Part shown: piece after piece, positions 10,616 through 23,806 of the stretch
How the letters are laid out: the number at the start of each line of letters is the position of its first letter
Position numbering within the stretch: the first letter of the stretch is position 1
Assembly: GCF_014489115.1 (NCBI RefSeq)
Contig: NZ_JACTAH010000001.1
Span: 248,001 to 312,000 of the forward strand
Source: Thauera sedimentorum
GTDB lineage: Bacteria; Pseudomonadota; Gammaproteobacteria; Burkholderiales; Rhodocyclaceae
DNA: 64,000 nt
Direction: 5' to 3'
Translations under genes and position numbers: made by a program
The notes under the pieces: generated by a model
Database searches by the model: none
The model's input: only the letters and a program-made list of their open reading frames with translations
What the model was told of the DNA's origin: nothing

Positions 10616-11634
10616 GCTGCGAGCTCCTGCGGGAAGTCTTCTTCGTAACGCAGGCGGGCGTCGGCCTCGGCGAGCTGGCCGAAGAAGGCGTCCACCGCGT
10701 CGAGCTGGGTGGGGATGGTGGGCAGCTGGTTCATCGTGCGGCGGAAGGCCGCCGAGCCGACCAGGCCCTTGGTGTACCAGGAGATGTGCTTGCGCGCGAT
10801 CTTCAGGCCGGTGTCTTCGCCGTAGAAGGCGTAGAGATCGGCGAGGTGCTCGCGGCAGACCTGGTGTATCTCGCTGACCAGCGGCGCGGCGAGCAATTCG
10901 CCGGTGGCCAGGTAGTGTTCGATCTCGCGGAAGATCCACGGCCGGCCCTGCGCCGCACGGCCGATCATCACGCCGTCGGCGCCGGTGTAGTCGAGCACGT
11001 GCTTGGCCTTCTGCGGGCTGTCGATGTCGCCGTTGGCGATCACCGGGATGTTCACCAGCGTCTTGACGTGGGCAATGGTGTCGTACTCCGCCTCGCCCAT
11101 GTACTGGTCGGCGCGCGTGCGGCCGTGGATGGCGATGGCGCGGATGCCGGACGCTTCGGCGATGCGCGCGACCGTGGGGGCGTTCTTGTTGTCGCGGTTC
11201 CAGCCGGTGCGGAATTTCAGCGTCACCGGGGTGTCGGGCACCGCCTTGACCACTGCTTCGAGGATGCGCGCGATCAGCGGCTCGTCCTGCATCAGCGCGG
11301 AGCCGGCCATCACGTTGCACACTTTCTTGGCCGGGCAGCCCATGTTGATGTCGATGATCTGTGCGCCGCGCTCGGCGTTGTAGCGCGCGGCCTCGGCCAT
11401 CATCGCCGGATCGGCGCCGGCGATCTGCACCGAAATCGGCGCCACCTCACCCTCGTGGTTGGCCCGCCGGCGGGTCTTGGCGCTGCCGTAGAGCAACGAA
11501 TTGGAGGTCACCATCTCGCTCACCGCGAGTCCGGCCCCCAGCTTCTTGCACAGCTGGCGGAAAGGACGGTCCGTCACCCCGGCCATGGGGGCGACGAAAA
11601 GGTTGTTGCGCAGGGTGAAACCGGCGAACTGCAT
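10612..11634 (-). CDS. dusB: tRNA-dihydrouridine synthase B
   Basis: Reduces uridine to dihydrouridine in the tRNA D-loop using FMN and NADPH. The 340-aa protein begins MQFAGFTLRNNLFVAPMAGV and has IIDINMGCPAKKVCNVMAGS, the family motif with the catalytic cysteine, then GADGVMIGRAAQGRPWIF in the phosphate-binding region. It is the promoter-proximal gene of dusB-fis-purH-purD and overlaps fis by four bases (ATGA). A REP pair lies upstream. Confidence 0.97.
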   Translation of the reverse strand: MQFAGFTLRNNLFVAPMAGVTDRPFRQLCKKLGAGLAVSEMVTSNSLLYGSAKTRRRANHEGEVAPISVQIAGADPAMMAEAARYNAERGAQIIDINMGCPAKKVCNVMAGSALMQDEPLIARILEAVVKAVPDTPVTLKFRTGWNRDNKNAPTVARIAEASGIRAIAIHGRTRADQYMGEAEYDTIAHVKTLVNIPVIANGDIDSPQKAKHVLDYTGADGVMIGRAAQGRPWIFREIEHYLATGELLAAPLVSEIHQVCREHLADLYAFYGEDTGLKIARKHISWYTKGLVGSAAFRRTMNQLPTIPTQLDAVDAFFGQLAEADARLRYEEDFPQELAA

Positions 11635-11726
11635 GGGGTGGTCGGGCGTGGGGGAAAGGGCGGCATTTTACCCCATGCGGCGTAGGGGTGGGGGAGTGGT
11701 GCACGGGCCCGTCGCGACGGAGTTCC

Positions 11727-11801
11727 GTCGGAGCGGCCTTGGCCGCGATGCGGCGATGCCGGGTGTCAAACAGGCCCCATCGCGGCCAAGGCCGCTCCTA
11801 C
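11727..11801. repeat. REP-like palindrome pair, copy 3
   Basis: Units at 11727-11749 (head altered to GTCGGAG) and 11779-11801 (perfect inverted copy), in the 171-bp space between ubiH and dusB. No other feature is seen in that space. Confidence 0.85.
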
Positions 11802-11805
11802 ACGC

Positions 11806-12951
11806 TCACGGCCAGGCGCGGGCGCCGAACATCATGCGCTTGGCGACGAAGTGGCGCAGCGGCGGCAGCATGTCCAGCGCGAACAGGCCGGCGCCGCGCA
11901 GATGACGCAGCGGCGGCAGGTCGTTGCTGAACAGGCGCACCAGGGTGTCGGTGAAGCGCACCGTGCCGAAACGGTCCGCGCTGCGGCGGCGGGCGTAGGC
12001 GGCCAGGGTGGCGGGTGCGCCGGGGTCGCCGGGGTGGCGCAGCAGGGTGTCGGCCAGCGCCCATACGTCGCGCAGCGCGAGGTTGAAACCCTGGCCGGCC
12101 ACCGGGTGCAGGGTCTGGGCGGCATTGCCGAGCCAGACGGTGCGCGGCCCCACCGGGCTGCGCCGCACGCGCAGGCCGAGCGGGTAGCGCAGGCGTTCGC
12201 TGACCGCAGTGAGGGTGAGGCGGGTGCCGAGGTGGGCCTGCAGGCGGGCCAGATAGGCGGCGTCGTCCAGGGCGAGGAGTTCGTCGGCCTGTTGCGGCGA
12301 CGCAACATGGACCAGCGCGTAGGCCTCGCCGCAGGGCAGCAGGGCCACCGGGCCGGCCGGCGTGAAGCGCTCGAAGGCGGTGCCGCGCGCTGCGCCGGTG
12401 GCCTGCACCATGGCGATCAGCGCGTGCTGGCCGTAGTCGCGGGTCATCGTCTCTGTGGGGTCGGCGTTGATGCTGCCTTCGGCGCACACCGCAAGACGGG
12501 CGCGGCAGCTGCCTGCGTGGCGGCCGGCGAGTTCGATGGCGACGCCGTCCGCGTCCGGGTTGAGGCTGCGCACCTCGGTTTCGTCCAGCACGCTGATGCC
12601 GGCGCGGTCGAGCGCCCGGCGCAGCGCGGCGGCCAGCGCGCCGGCGGGGGCGACGTGGCCGAGGGCCGGCACGCCGTAGTCGGTGGCGTGGATCAGCGTG
12701 CGGCCGAAGCCGCCCTGCTGGGAGACGTGGATGGTGTCGATCGGTGTGGCGGGCAGGGCCTGCCATACGCCCAGGCGCTCCAGGGTGAGGCGGGTGCCGT
12801 GGGAGAGCGCGAGCACGCGCGGGTCGGCCGCGGTGGCTTCGGCCGGGCGGGCGTCGGCCAGCACCACGTCCAGCCCGCTGTCCTTGAGCGCGAGGGCGAG
12901 CGCCATGCCCACCGGGCCGGCACCGACCACCAGCAGGTCGTGGGTCGTCAT
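11806..12951 (-). CDS. ubiH: 2-octaprenyl-6-methoxyphenol hydroxylase, FAD-dependent (ubiquinone synthesis)
   Basis: A 381-aa flavoprotein monooxygenase of the UbiH/UbiF/VisC family. The N-terminal dinucleotide-binding segment is LLVVGAGPVGMALALALKDS. The second FAD motif reads WLGNAAQTLHPVAGQGFNLA; the GNAAQTLHP form is characteristic of UbiH rather than other family members. Overlap with pepP is four bases (ATGA), so translation is coupled, and pepP-ubiH is a well-known neighbour pair. The UbiF/UbiI alternatives are possible because these paralogues are easily confused. Confidence 0.88.
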   Translation of the reverse strand: MTTHDLLVVGAGPVGMALALALKDSGLDVVLADARPAEATAADPRVLALSHGTRLTLERLGVWQALPATPIDTIHVSQQGGFGRTLIHATDYGVPALGHVAPAGALAAALRRALDRAGISVLDETEVRSLNPDADGVAIELAGRHAGSCRARLAVCAEGSINADPTETMTRDYGQHALIAMVQATGAARGTAFERFTPAGPVALLPCGEAYALVHVASPQQADELLALDDAAYLARLQAHLGTRLTLTAVSERLRYPLGLRVRRSPVGPRTVWLGNAAQTLHPVAGQGFNLALRDVWALADTLLRHPGDPGAPATLAAYARRRSADRFGTVRFTDTLVRLFSNDLPPLRHLRGAGLFALDMLPPLRHFVAKRMMFGARAWP

Positions 12952-14288
12952 GCCTGCGCCTCGCGCATCACCGCTTCGATGTCGGCCACGCTGCGCGGGG
13001 CGTCTTCGGTGATGAACTCGCAGCCGTCGGCGGTGACTACGGCATCGTCCTCGATGCGCACGCCGATGTTCCAGAAGGCCTCGGGCACCTTGTCGTCCGG
13101 GCGGATGTAGCAGCCGGGTTCCACGGTGAGCACCATGCCGGGGGCGAGCAGGCGCCAGTCGCCGTCCTGCTTGTATTCGCCCGCGTCGTGCACATCCATG
13201 CCCAGCCAGTGGCCGGTGCGGTGCATGTAGAAGCGGCGGTAATCACCGTTTTCCAGCACGCCGTCGAGGCTGCCGCCGAGCAGCTTCAGGTCCAGCATGC
13301 CCTGGGCGAGCACGCGCACCGCGGCTTCGTGCGGTGCGTTCCAGTGTGCGCCGGGGCGGATGGCGGCCTTGGCCGCGCCCTGGGCGGCGAGCACCAGTTC
13401 GTAGATGTCGCGCTGCGGGCCGGAGAAGCGGCCATTGACCGGGAAGGTACGGGTGATGTCGGAGGCGTAGCCGTCGAGCTCGCAGCCGGCATCGATCAAC
13501 AGCAGGTCGCCGTCGGCCATGCGGCAGTCGTTTTCCACGTAGTGCAGCACGCAGGCGTTGCGGCCGCTGGCGACGATGCTGGTGTAGGCCGGGGCCTGGC
13601 TGCCGGCGGCGCGGAAGGCGTGCAGCAGTTCGGCCTCGATCTCGTATTCGAAGCGTCCCGGGCGGGTAGCGGCCATGGCGCGGCGGTGGGCGCCGGCCGA
13701 GATGCTGGCGGCGCGGCGCATGGTGGCCAGTTCGAAGTCGTCCTTGATGAGGCGCATCTCGTCCAGTTCGGCACGGATGTCGCGTACCGAGTGCGGCGGC
13801 ACCACGCCGCTGCGGGCGTTGGCGCGCACCGTGTTGAGCGCGGCCATGACCTTGCCGTCCCATTCGCCGTCGTAGCCCAGGCCGCTCCATAGCACCGGCT
13901 GGTTGGCGAGCAGGTCGGGCAGGCGGCGCTCGAGGTCGCCGATGGTCCACGCCTCGTCGAAGCCGAAGGCGGCCTGCGCGGCCTCGGGGCCGTAGCGGTA
14001 GCCGTCCCAGATCTCGCGCTCTTCGTCCTTGGCGCGGCAGAACAGGATGCTGCGGTTCTCGGCGCCGGCGACCAGCACCACCACGGCCTCCGGCTCGCGA
14101 AAGCCGGTGAGGTAGTAGAAGTAGCTGTCGTGCCGGTAGGGGTAGTGGGCATCGCGGTTGCGCGCGCGCTCCGGGGCGGTGGGCAGGACGGCGACGCCGC
14201 CGCCCAGCGCATGCATGCGGGCGAGCAGGCGCTCGCGACGGGCACGGAAGGGGGTGATGTCGAGGACGTGTTGGGTGGGCGCGTTCAT
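12948..14288 (-). CDS. pepP: Xaa-Pro aminopeptidase (aminopeptidase P)
   Basis: Removes an N-terminal residue next to proline. The 446-aa protein has an N-terminal AMP_N domain (RARRERLLARMHALGGGVAV, YPYRHDSYFYYLTGF) and a C-terminal metallopeptidase M24 domain with metal ligands visible in LLIDAGCELDGYASDITRTF, HRTGHWLGMDVHD, GMVLTVEPGCY and GVRIEDDAVV. Length matches E. coli PepP (441 aa). It starts 8 bases after the murU stop and overlaps ubiH, giving an amgK-murU-pepP-ubiH run. Confidence 0.96.
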   Translation of the reverse strand: MNAPTQHVLDITPFRARRERLLARMHALGGGVAVLPTAPERARNRDAHYPYRHDSYFYYLTGFREPEAVVVLVAGAENRSILFCRAKDEEREIWDGYRYGPEAAQAAFGFDEAWTIGDLERRLPDLLANQPVLWSGLGYDGEWDGKVMAALNTVRANARSGVVPPHSVRDIRAELDEMRLIKDDFELATMRRAASISAGAHRRAMAATRPGRFEYEIEAELLHAFRAAGSQAPAYTSIVASGRNACVLHYVENDCRMADGDLLLIDAGCELDGYASDITRTFPVNGRFSGPQRDIYELVLAAQGAAKAAIRPGAHWNAPHEAAVRVLAQGMLDLKLLGGSLDGVLENGDYRRFYMHRTGHWLGMDVHDAGEYKQDGDWRLLAPGMVLTVEPGCYIRPDDKVPEAFWNIGVRIEDDAVVTADGCEFITEDAPRSVADIEAVMREAQA

Positions 14289-14296
14289 GGCGGGGA

Positions 14297-18636
<4,340 letters not shown>

Positions 18637-18654
18637 CAAACAAGACGAGACACC

Positions 18655-19965
18655 ATGAATCGACTGATTTCCCGACTTGCCCTGGCGCTGCTCGCCTGCA
18701 CCGCCGGCATGGCTTCGTCGCTGCAGGCCGCGCCGCGCGTGGTGGAAGTGGATCGCATCATCGCGGTGGTGAACAACGAGGTGATCACTGCCCTGCAGTT
18801 GCGCGAAAGCCTCGACCAGGCTGTGCGCCGGCTCGAGCGGCAGGGCACCGAACTGCCGCCGCGCGAGGTGCTCGAGCGCCAGATGCTCGAACGCCTGATC
18901 CTCGAGCGTGCCCAGTTGCAGCTCGCGCGCGAGAGCGCCATCCGCGTGGACGAGACCATGCTCGAGCGTGCCATCGCGCGCATCGCCGAGAACAACGGCA
19001 TGACGGTGGACGGCCTGCGCGACACCCTGACCAGGGACGGCATCCCCTGGAGCCGCTTCCGCGACGAAATCCGCACCGAACTGTTGCTCACCCGCCTGCG
19101 CGAGCGCGAGGTGGACAGCCGAATCGTGGTCACCGAAGCCGAGGTGGATAACTTCATCGCCACCAATCCGGACGCCTTCTCCGGTCGCGAGTACCGTCTG
19201 GCGCACATCCTGCTGCGCGCGCCGGAAGGCGCCTCGCCGGAACAGATCGATGCCCTGATTGCCCGGGCCAATGACGTGATGCGCCGGCTGGGTGGGGGCG
19301 AGGATTTCGCCGCGGTCGCCGCCAGCGTATCGGACGCCCCGGATGCGATGAACGGCGGAGAGCTCGGCTGGCGCAGCCGCGACCGCCTGCCGGCCATCTT
19401 CGCCGAGGCGGTGGATGCCCTCCGCCCCGGGCAGGTCGCTCCGGTGATGCGCAGCGCCGCCGGCCTGCACGTGCTCAAGCTGCTGGACGTGCGCGGCGGC
19501 GATGCCGGGGCGGACAGCGTGGAGCAGACGCGGGTCAGCCATATCCTGATCCGCACCTCCGAAGTGCTCTCCGATGCCGAGGCCGAAAGCCGCCTGAACG
19601 GCCTGCGCGAGCGTGTCATCCACGGCAAGGCCGACTTTGCCGAACTCGCCAAGGCGCATTCGGCCGACCTCTCGGCGGCCAAGGGCGGCGAGCTGGGCTG
19701 GGTCTATCCGGGTGACACCGTGCCCGAGTTCGAGCGCGCGATGGACGCGCTGGCGCCCGGGCAGGTCAGCGAGCCGGTGCGCTCGCCCTTCGGCTGGCAC
19801 CTGATCAAGGTGCACGAGCGCCGGGTGCAGGACGTCTCCGAGGAGCGCAAGCGTGCCATGGCACGTGCCGCGCTGCGCCAGCGCAAATCGGAGGACGCCT
19901 TCGAGGATTGGGTCCGCCAGCTGCGCGACAGCACCTATGTCGAATACCGCCTCGACCAGGAGTGA
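18655..19965 (+). CDS. surA: Periplasmic chaperone and peptidyl-prolyl isomerase SurA
   Basis: The 436-aa protein has a signal peptide ([20 protein letters not shown]), the SurA N-domain ([20 protein letters not shown]) and two parvulin domains: the first from about residue 180 ([14 protein letters not shown] to [10 protein letters not shown]), the second from about 290 ([14 protein letters not shown] to [11 protein letters not shown]). It folds outer-membrane barrels including LptD. The end overlaps the pdxA start by 29 bases. Confidence 0.97.
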   Translation: MNRLISRLALALLACTAGMASSLQAAPRVVEVDRIIAVVNNEVITALQLRESLDQAVRRLERQGTELPPREVLERQMLERLILERAQLQLARESAIRVDETMLERAIARIAENNGMTVDGLRDTLTRDGIPWSRFRDEIRTELLLTRLREREVDSRIVVTEAEVDNFIATNPDAFSGREYRLAHILLRAPEGASPEQIDALIARANDVMRRLGGGEDFAAVAASVSDAPDAMNGGELGWRSRDRLPAIFAEAVDALRPGQVAPVMRSAAGLHVLKLLDVRGGDAGADSVEQTRVSHILIRTSEVLSDAEAESRLNGLRERVIHGKADFAELAKAHSADLSAAKGGELGWVYPGDTVPEFERAMDALAPGQVSEPVRSPFGWHLIKVHERRVQDVSEERKRAMARAALRQRKSEDAFEDWVRQLRDSTYVEYRLDQE

Positions 19966-20947
19966 GCTGCCGCTGCTCGCCGTCACCAGCGGCGAGCCGG
20001 CCGGGGTAGGCCCGGAGCTGTGCGCCCATCTGGCCGCGCGTGACTGGCCGCTGCGCCTCGTGGTGCTTGGTGATGCGGCCTTGATCGAGGAAAGGGCCGC
20101 GCGTAGCGGCGTGGACGTGCTGGTGCGCGAATACCTGCCGGGTGAGCCGGCGCGGGCCGGCGTGCTCGATGTCCTGCACTGCCCGCTGGCCGCCCCCGCG
20201 CAGGCCGGCACGCTAGACCCGGCCAACGCCGCCTACGTGCTCGGCCTGCTCGACTGCGCGATCGAGGGTTGCCGTTCGGGCGAATTTGCCGGCATGGTCA
20301 CCGCCCCGGTGCACAAGGGCGTAATCAACGACGCCGGCGTGCCCTTCTCGGGACACACCGAGTATCTGGCTGACAAGACCGGCACTCCGCGGGTGGTGAT
20401 GATGCTGGTCGGCGGCGGCCTGCGGGTGGCGCTGGCCACCACCCATCTGCCGCTGTCGGCGGTACCCGCGGCGATCACCCCCGCATTGCTGGAAGACACC
20501 CTGCGCATCCTGCACCGCGACCTGGTGGCGCGTTTTGGTCTGGCTGCGCCGCGCATCCTGGTGGCCGGGCTCAATCCGCATGCCGGCGAAGGCGGCCACA
20601 TGGGGCGCGAGGAGATCGACGTGATCATCCCGGTGCTCGAACGCCTGCGCGCCGAAGGCATGCAACTGGCCGGCCCGCTGCCCGCCGACACCCTGTTCGT
20701 GCCCCACACCCTGCAGCAGGGCGACGCGGTGCTGGCCATGTACCACGATCAGGGCCTGCCGGTACTCAAGCATGCGAGCTTCGGCGGCGGCGTGAACGTC
20801 ACCCTCGGCCTGCCCATCGTGCGCACCTCGGTCGACCACGGCACCGCGCTGGACCTGGCCGGCACCGGGCGTGCCGATCCGGGCAGCCTGTTTGCCGCGG
20901 TGGAGCTGGCCGCACAGATGGCGCGTGCGGGCCGCGCGCATCCCTGA
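19937..20947 (+). CDS. pdxA: 4-hydroxythreonine-4-phosphate dehydrogenase
   Basis: Pyridoxal-phosphate synthesis: NAD-dependent oxidation of 4-phosphohydroxy-threonine. The 336-aa protein starts [20 protein letters not shown] and carries [46 protein letters not shown] and [13 protein letters not shown], the metal and substrate sites of PdxA. The start at 19937 lies inside the end of surA; the next alternatives fall inside the conserved domain. lptD-surA-pdxA-rsmA is the same order as in many gamma- and betaproteobacteria. Confidence 0.96.
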   Translation: MSNTASTRSELPLLAVTSGEPAGVGPELCAHLAARDWPLRLVVLGDAALIEERAARSGVDVLVREYLPGEPARAGVLDVLHCPLAAPAQAGTLDPANAAYVLGLLDCAIEGCRSGEFAGMVTAPVHKGVINDAGVPFSGHTEYLADKTGTPRVVMMLVGGGLRVALATTHLPLSAVPAAITPALLEDTLRILHRDLVARFGLAAPRILVAGLNPHAGEGGHMGREEIDVIIPVLERLRAEGMQLAGPLPADTLFVPHTLQQGDAVLAMYHDQGLPVLKHASFGGGVNVTLGLPIVRTSVDHGTALDLAGTGRADPGSLFAAVELAAQMARAGRAHP

Positions 20948-20973
20948 ACCCACCTCTTTTTCACGGGCCGCAC

Positions 20974-21768
20974 ATGGAACACCGCGCACGCAAGCGCTTC
21001 GGGCAGAACTTTCTGTCCGACCCGAACATCATCCGCAAGATCGTCGACGCCATCCGTCCGCTGCCCGACGACCTGATGGTGGAGATCGGCCCCGGCCTCG
21101 GGGCGATGACCGAGCCGCTGCTCGAGCGCCTCGACCACCTGCACGTGGTCGAGATCGACCGCGACCTGATCGCCCGCCTGCACCAGCGCTGGACGCCCGA
21201 GCGGCTCACGGTGCACGAGGGCGACGCGCTCAAGTTCGATTTCGGCTCCCTCGCCGGCGACGGCTGCCCGCTGCGCATCGTCGGCAACTTGCCGTACAAC
21301 ATCTCCACGCCCATTCTCTTTCACCTCGCGGAGTTCGCCGAACAGGTGCGCGACATGAGCTTCATGCTGCAGAAGGAGGTGGTGATGCGCATGGTGGCCG
21401 AGCCGGGCAGCGAGGAGTACGGGCGCCTGTCGGTGATGCTGCAATACCGCTTCCGCATGGGGCGGCTGTTCGACGTGCCGCCCGGCGCCTTCCGTCCGGC
21501 GCCCAAGGTGATGTCGAGCATCGTGCGCATGATCCCGCTGCCGCGCGAGGCGCTCGGTGCGCACGATGAGGCGTTGCTTGGCGAGGTGGTCACCGCCGCC
21601 TTCGGTCAGCGTCGCAAGACCCTGCGAAACACGCTGCGCGAGTATCTCGGCGAGGCGGATTTCGCCGCCCTGGGCATCGACCCCGGCCTGCGGGCCGAGC
21701 GTCTGGCGGTGGCCGACTACGTGGCCATCGCCAATCACGTGGCGGACAAACGAAAAGGGCCGGGATGA
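20974..21768 (+). CDS. rsmA: 16S rRNA dimethyladenosine transferase (KsgA)
   Basis: Dimethylates A1518 and A1519 of 16S rRNA, a late ribosome assembly step. The 264-aa protein has [20 protein letters not shown], the SAM-binding [17 protein letters not shown] and the catalytic [17 protein letters not shown]. Its stop codon lies inside a strong hairpin that serves as a terminator (see 21753-21776). Confidence 0.97.
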   Translation: MEHRARKRFGQNFLSDPNIIRKIVDAIRPLPDDLMVEIGPGLGAMTEPLLERLDHLHVVEIDRDLIARLHQRWTPERLTVHEGDALKFDFGSLAGDGCPLRIVGNLPYNISTPILFHLAEFAEQVRDMSFMLQKEVVMRMVAEPGSEEYGRLSVMLQYRFRMGRLFDVPPGAFRPAPKVMSSIVRMIPLPREALGAHDEALLGEVVTAAFGQRRKTLRNTLREYLGEADFAALGIDPGLRAERLAVADYVAIANHVADKRKGPG

Positions 21769-21776
21769 CCCGGCCC
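21753..21776 (-). terminator. Hairpin terminator between rsmA and the DUF2892 gene
   Basis: Perfect 8-bp stem GGGCCGGG-ATGA-CCCGGCCC (21757-21776). On the minus strand it is followed by TTTTC, so it is a Rho-independent terminator for the minus-strand DUF2892 gene. The rsmA stop codon is in the loop, so it may also stop plus-strand transcription, though no T-run follows on that side. Confidence 0.75.
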
Positions 21777-21796
21777 TGGCATTCAGGCGATGCGCC

Positions 21797-21988
21797 TCAC
21801 TGCTTCTTCAGCGGGCAGGTGTTCATGCCGAGCAGGGTGTAGGCCGGGCACCAGCCCATCAGGCCGGTAGCCAGCGGCACCACGCCGATCCAGGCCCACA
21901 CCGGACCGCCCATCAGCGCCCAGGCGATCAGCGCGATGCCGACCACGATGCGCAGGATCTTGTCGATTCCGCCGACGTTCGCTTTCAT
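21797..21988 (-). CDS. Small DUF2892 inner-membrane protein
   Basis: A 63-aa protein, MKANVGGIDKILRIVVGIAL, with two short hydrophobic segments and a C-terminal WCPAYTLLGMNTC. This matches the DUF2892 (YgaP-like membrane) family, often found near rhodanese or sulphur and anaerobic-stress genes. The start at 21988 follows an AAGGAGAGC ribosome site. A CRP-type palindrome lies about 60 bases upstream and a Crp/Fnr-family gene is the next gene upstream, so it may be a direct target. Biochemical role unknown. Confidence 0.85.
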   Translation of the reverse strand: MKANVGGIDKILRIVVGIALIAWALMGGPVWAWIGVVPLATGLMGWCPAYTLLGMNTCPLKKQ

Positions 21989-22047
21989 GATGCTCTCCTT
22001 GTGTGTTCGAGTGAGCAGCATTTCAGCATAGTGCGGTAGCGCGGGTC

Positions 22048-22063
22048 TGTAACCGCGGTCACA
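22048..22063 (-). promoter_or_regulatory. CRP/FNR-family operator upstream of the DUF2892 gene
   Basis: The 16-bp sequence TGTAACCGCGGTCACA matches TGTGA-N6-TCACA with one mismatch. On the minus strand a TATGCT -10-like hexamer lies at 22025-22030, placing the operator centre about 38-41 bases from the expected start, the class II activation distance. The neighbouring regulator has a CRP-like recognition helix (SVREIVSRLL), which fits TGTGA half-sites. Confidence 0.5.
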
Positions 22064-22134
22064 TAGGTCGCGATGCGTGCCGGGAAGGCCTGGGCGCACG
22101 GCGCCTGGGCCGTTTCGCCGGCACTGCGCTACTT

Positions 22135-22157
22135 GTAGGAGCGGCCTTGGCCGCGAT
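22135..22157 (+). repeat. REP-like palindrome, single copy
   Basis: One perfect unit of the family found in pairs elsewhere (GTAGGAG head, GGCCTTGGCC core). It lies 11 bases beyond the stop of the Crp/Fnr gene. It is the only unpaired copy seen. Confidence 0.8.
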
Positions 22158-22168
22158 TTCCCGCCGGG

Positions 22169-22834
22169 TCAGCTGCTCTTGCCCGCGCTCGCCAGCCGGC
22201 GCAGCCCGGCCGGATCGAGGATCTCCACCTGCTCGCGCGCCAGGCGCACCAGGCCGTCGGCGGCAAAACCCTTGAGCAGGCGGCTGACGATCTCGCGCAC
22301 GCTGCCCAGTTCGTCGGCCAGTTGCTGGTGGGTGACGTGCAGCACGCGGCCCTTGCCGAGCAGCAGGGCGGCCAGACGCTGGTCCAGCCTGCGGAAGGCC
22401 ACCTCCTCGATCAACTGCATCAGGTCGGCGATGCGCTCGGCGAACAGGTGGAAGACGAAGCCGCGAAAGGCCGGTTCGCCCAGCAGTTCGTCGAACACCG
22501 CCTTGGGCAGCAGCATCAGCAGGGTGTCGGATTCGGTGACGCCGCGGGCGTTGTAATCCTCGTGGCCGAGCAGGCAGGACGAGGAAATGATGCAGGTCTC
22601 TCCCGGGGCGACGCGGTAGAGCGGCAGTTCGCGCCCGCTGGGCGCGCACTTCGACACCCGCACCGAGCCTTCGACCACGAAGGGGAAACCCTCGCAGGCC
22701 TGGTGGTCGTCGAACAGCAACTGGCCGGCGGGCACGCGCATCCAGCGTGCGGCGGCCTCCAGCCGGTCGCGCGCGGCCGGCGGCAGGGCGTCGAGCACCG
22801 GATAGCGGGCGGCGAGGCTTTCGCTGTCGTTCAT
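22169..22834 (-). CDS. Crp/Fnr-family transcriptional regulator
   Basis: A 221-aa regulator with an N-terminal cyclic-nucleotide-binding-like beta barrel (FPFVVEGSVRVSKCAPSGRE, LYRVAPGETCIISSSCLLG), a dimerisation helix (FAERIADLMQLIEEVAF) and a C-terminal winged helix (THQQLADELGSVREIVSRLL). The N-terminus lacks the cysteine cluster of FNR, so it is not an Fe-S oxygen sensor. The recognition helix has the R-E-x-x-x-R pattern of CRP. It ends 180 bases before the DUF2892 start, with the CRP-like operator in between. The xthA stop (22841) lies 6 bases before its start, so it may be transcribed with xthA. The effector is unknown. Confidence 0.9.
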   Translation of the reverse strand: MNDSESLAARYPVLDALPPAARDRLEAAARWMRVPAGQLLFDDHQACEGFPFVVEGSVRVSKCAPSGRELPLYRVAPGETCIISSSCLLGHEDYNARGVTESDTLLMLLPKAVFDELLGEPAFRGFVFHLFAERIADLMQLIEEVAFRRLDQRLAALLLGKGRVLHVTHQQLADELGSVREIVSRLLKGFAADGLVRLAREQVEILDPAGLRRLASAGKSS

Positions 22835-22840
22835 CGGCGT

Positions 22841-23602
22841 TCAGGCGTCCACGTCGAGGACCACCGGCGCATGGTCCGACGGGCGTTCCAGGCGGCGCGG
22901 CGCCTTGTCCACCGCGCAGCTGCGGCAGGCGGCGCGCAGCGGCTCGGACACCAGGATGTGGTCGATGCGCAGGCCGAAGTTGCGCCGGAAGGCGAGCATG
23001 CGGTAGTCCCACCACGAGAAGCTGCGCTCGGGCTGCTCGAACAGGCGGAAGGCGTCCACCAGGCCGAGATCGGTCAGCGCGCGGAAGGCGGCGCGCTCGG
23101 GCTCGGAGACGTGGATCTCGTCGGTCCACTCGGGGTGGGCGTCGCGCGCTTCCGGGGCGATGTTGAAGTCGCCGGTGAGCACCAGCTTCGGATGGCGGGC
23201 CATCTCCTCGCGCACCCATTCGGTGAGTGCGGCCAGCCAGCGCAGCTTGTACTCGAACTTCTCCGAGCCCACCGCCTGGCCATTGGGGAAGTAGCCGCAG
23301 ATCACCCGCACGCCGTCCACGCTTGCGGCGATGATGCGCTTCTGCTCGTCCGCGAAGCCGGGAAGGTCGCGCACGATGTCGCTGGCCGCCGTCGGCGTCA
23401 GGATGGCAACCCCGTTGTAGGTCTTCTGCCCGTTGGTCGCCGCCTGGTAGCCGGCCTCGGCCAGCGCCTCATGCGGAAAGGCCTTGTCCTCCATCTTCAG
23501 TTCCTGCAGGCACAACGCATCGGGCTTGTGCTCGGCGAGCCAGTCGAGCACGTGGGGCAGGCGGATCTTGAGCGAGTTGACGTTCCAGGTGGCGATTTTC
23601 AC
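22841..23602 (-). CDS. xthA: Exodeoxyribonuclease III
   Basis: AP endonuclease and 3'-5' exonuclease of base-excision repair. The 253-aa protein has KIATWNVNSLKIRLPHVLDW, LCLQELKMEDKAFP (metal-binding Glu), VLTGDFNIAPEARDAHP, FSWWDYRMLAFRRNFGLRID and PSDHAPVVLDVDA (catalytic His), all standard. It is divergent from the ammonium-transporter fusion across 204 bases that hold sigma-54-like and NtrC-like sites for that gene. Confidence 0.95.
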   Translation of the reverse strand: MKIATWNVNSLKIRLPHVLDWLAEHKPDALCLQELKMEDKAFPHEALAEAGYQAATNGQKTYNGVAILTPTAASDIVRDLPGFADEQKRIIAASVDGVRVICGYFPNGQAVGSEKFEYKLRWLAALTEWVREEMARHPKLVLTGDFNIAPEARDAHPEWTDEIHVSEPERAAFRALTDLGLVDAFRLFEQPERSFSWWDYRMLAFRRNFGLRIDHILVSEPLRAACRSCAVDKAPRRLERPSDHAPVVLDVDA

Positions 23603-23666
23603 GGGTCATACCAGTGGCGCGGGGAGCCCCAAGTGTACTCAGGATCGGCCCCCAGCGCGCGTCTCC

Positions 23667-23680
23667 GGCACTCTTCTTGC
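23667..23680 (+). promoter_or_regulatory. Sigma-54 (-24/-12) promoter candidate
   Basis: GGCAC-TCTTC-TTGC matches the sigma-54 core (GGCAC-N5-TTGC) exactly, with GG and GC ten bases apart. It would start transcription near 23692, about 115 bases before the Amt-GGDEF-EAL start codon. Confidence 0.5.
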
Positions 23681-23726
23681 GATGCAGCATGCGTTGCCCC
23701 TTTTCGCCAGAGTCCTCGGCCCGCGC

Positions 23727-23743
23727 TGCACCAATGCGGTGCC
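23727..23743. promoter_or_regulatory. NtrC-type enhancer site candidate
   Basis: TGCACC-AATGC-GGTGCC closely matches the NtrC palindrome TGCACC-N5-GGTGCA (last base differs). It lies between the sigma-54-like promoter and the start codon, an unusual downstream position, though NtrC sites can act from a distance. It fits nitrogen control of an ammonium transporter. Confidence 0.5.
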
Positions 23744-23806
23744 AGGCGGCGCGGCCGTGCGCCGGGATGGTGATTGCGGGGCTGAACCCGAACCGAAAGG
23801 CGTCCG

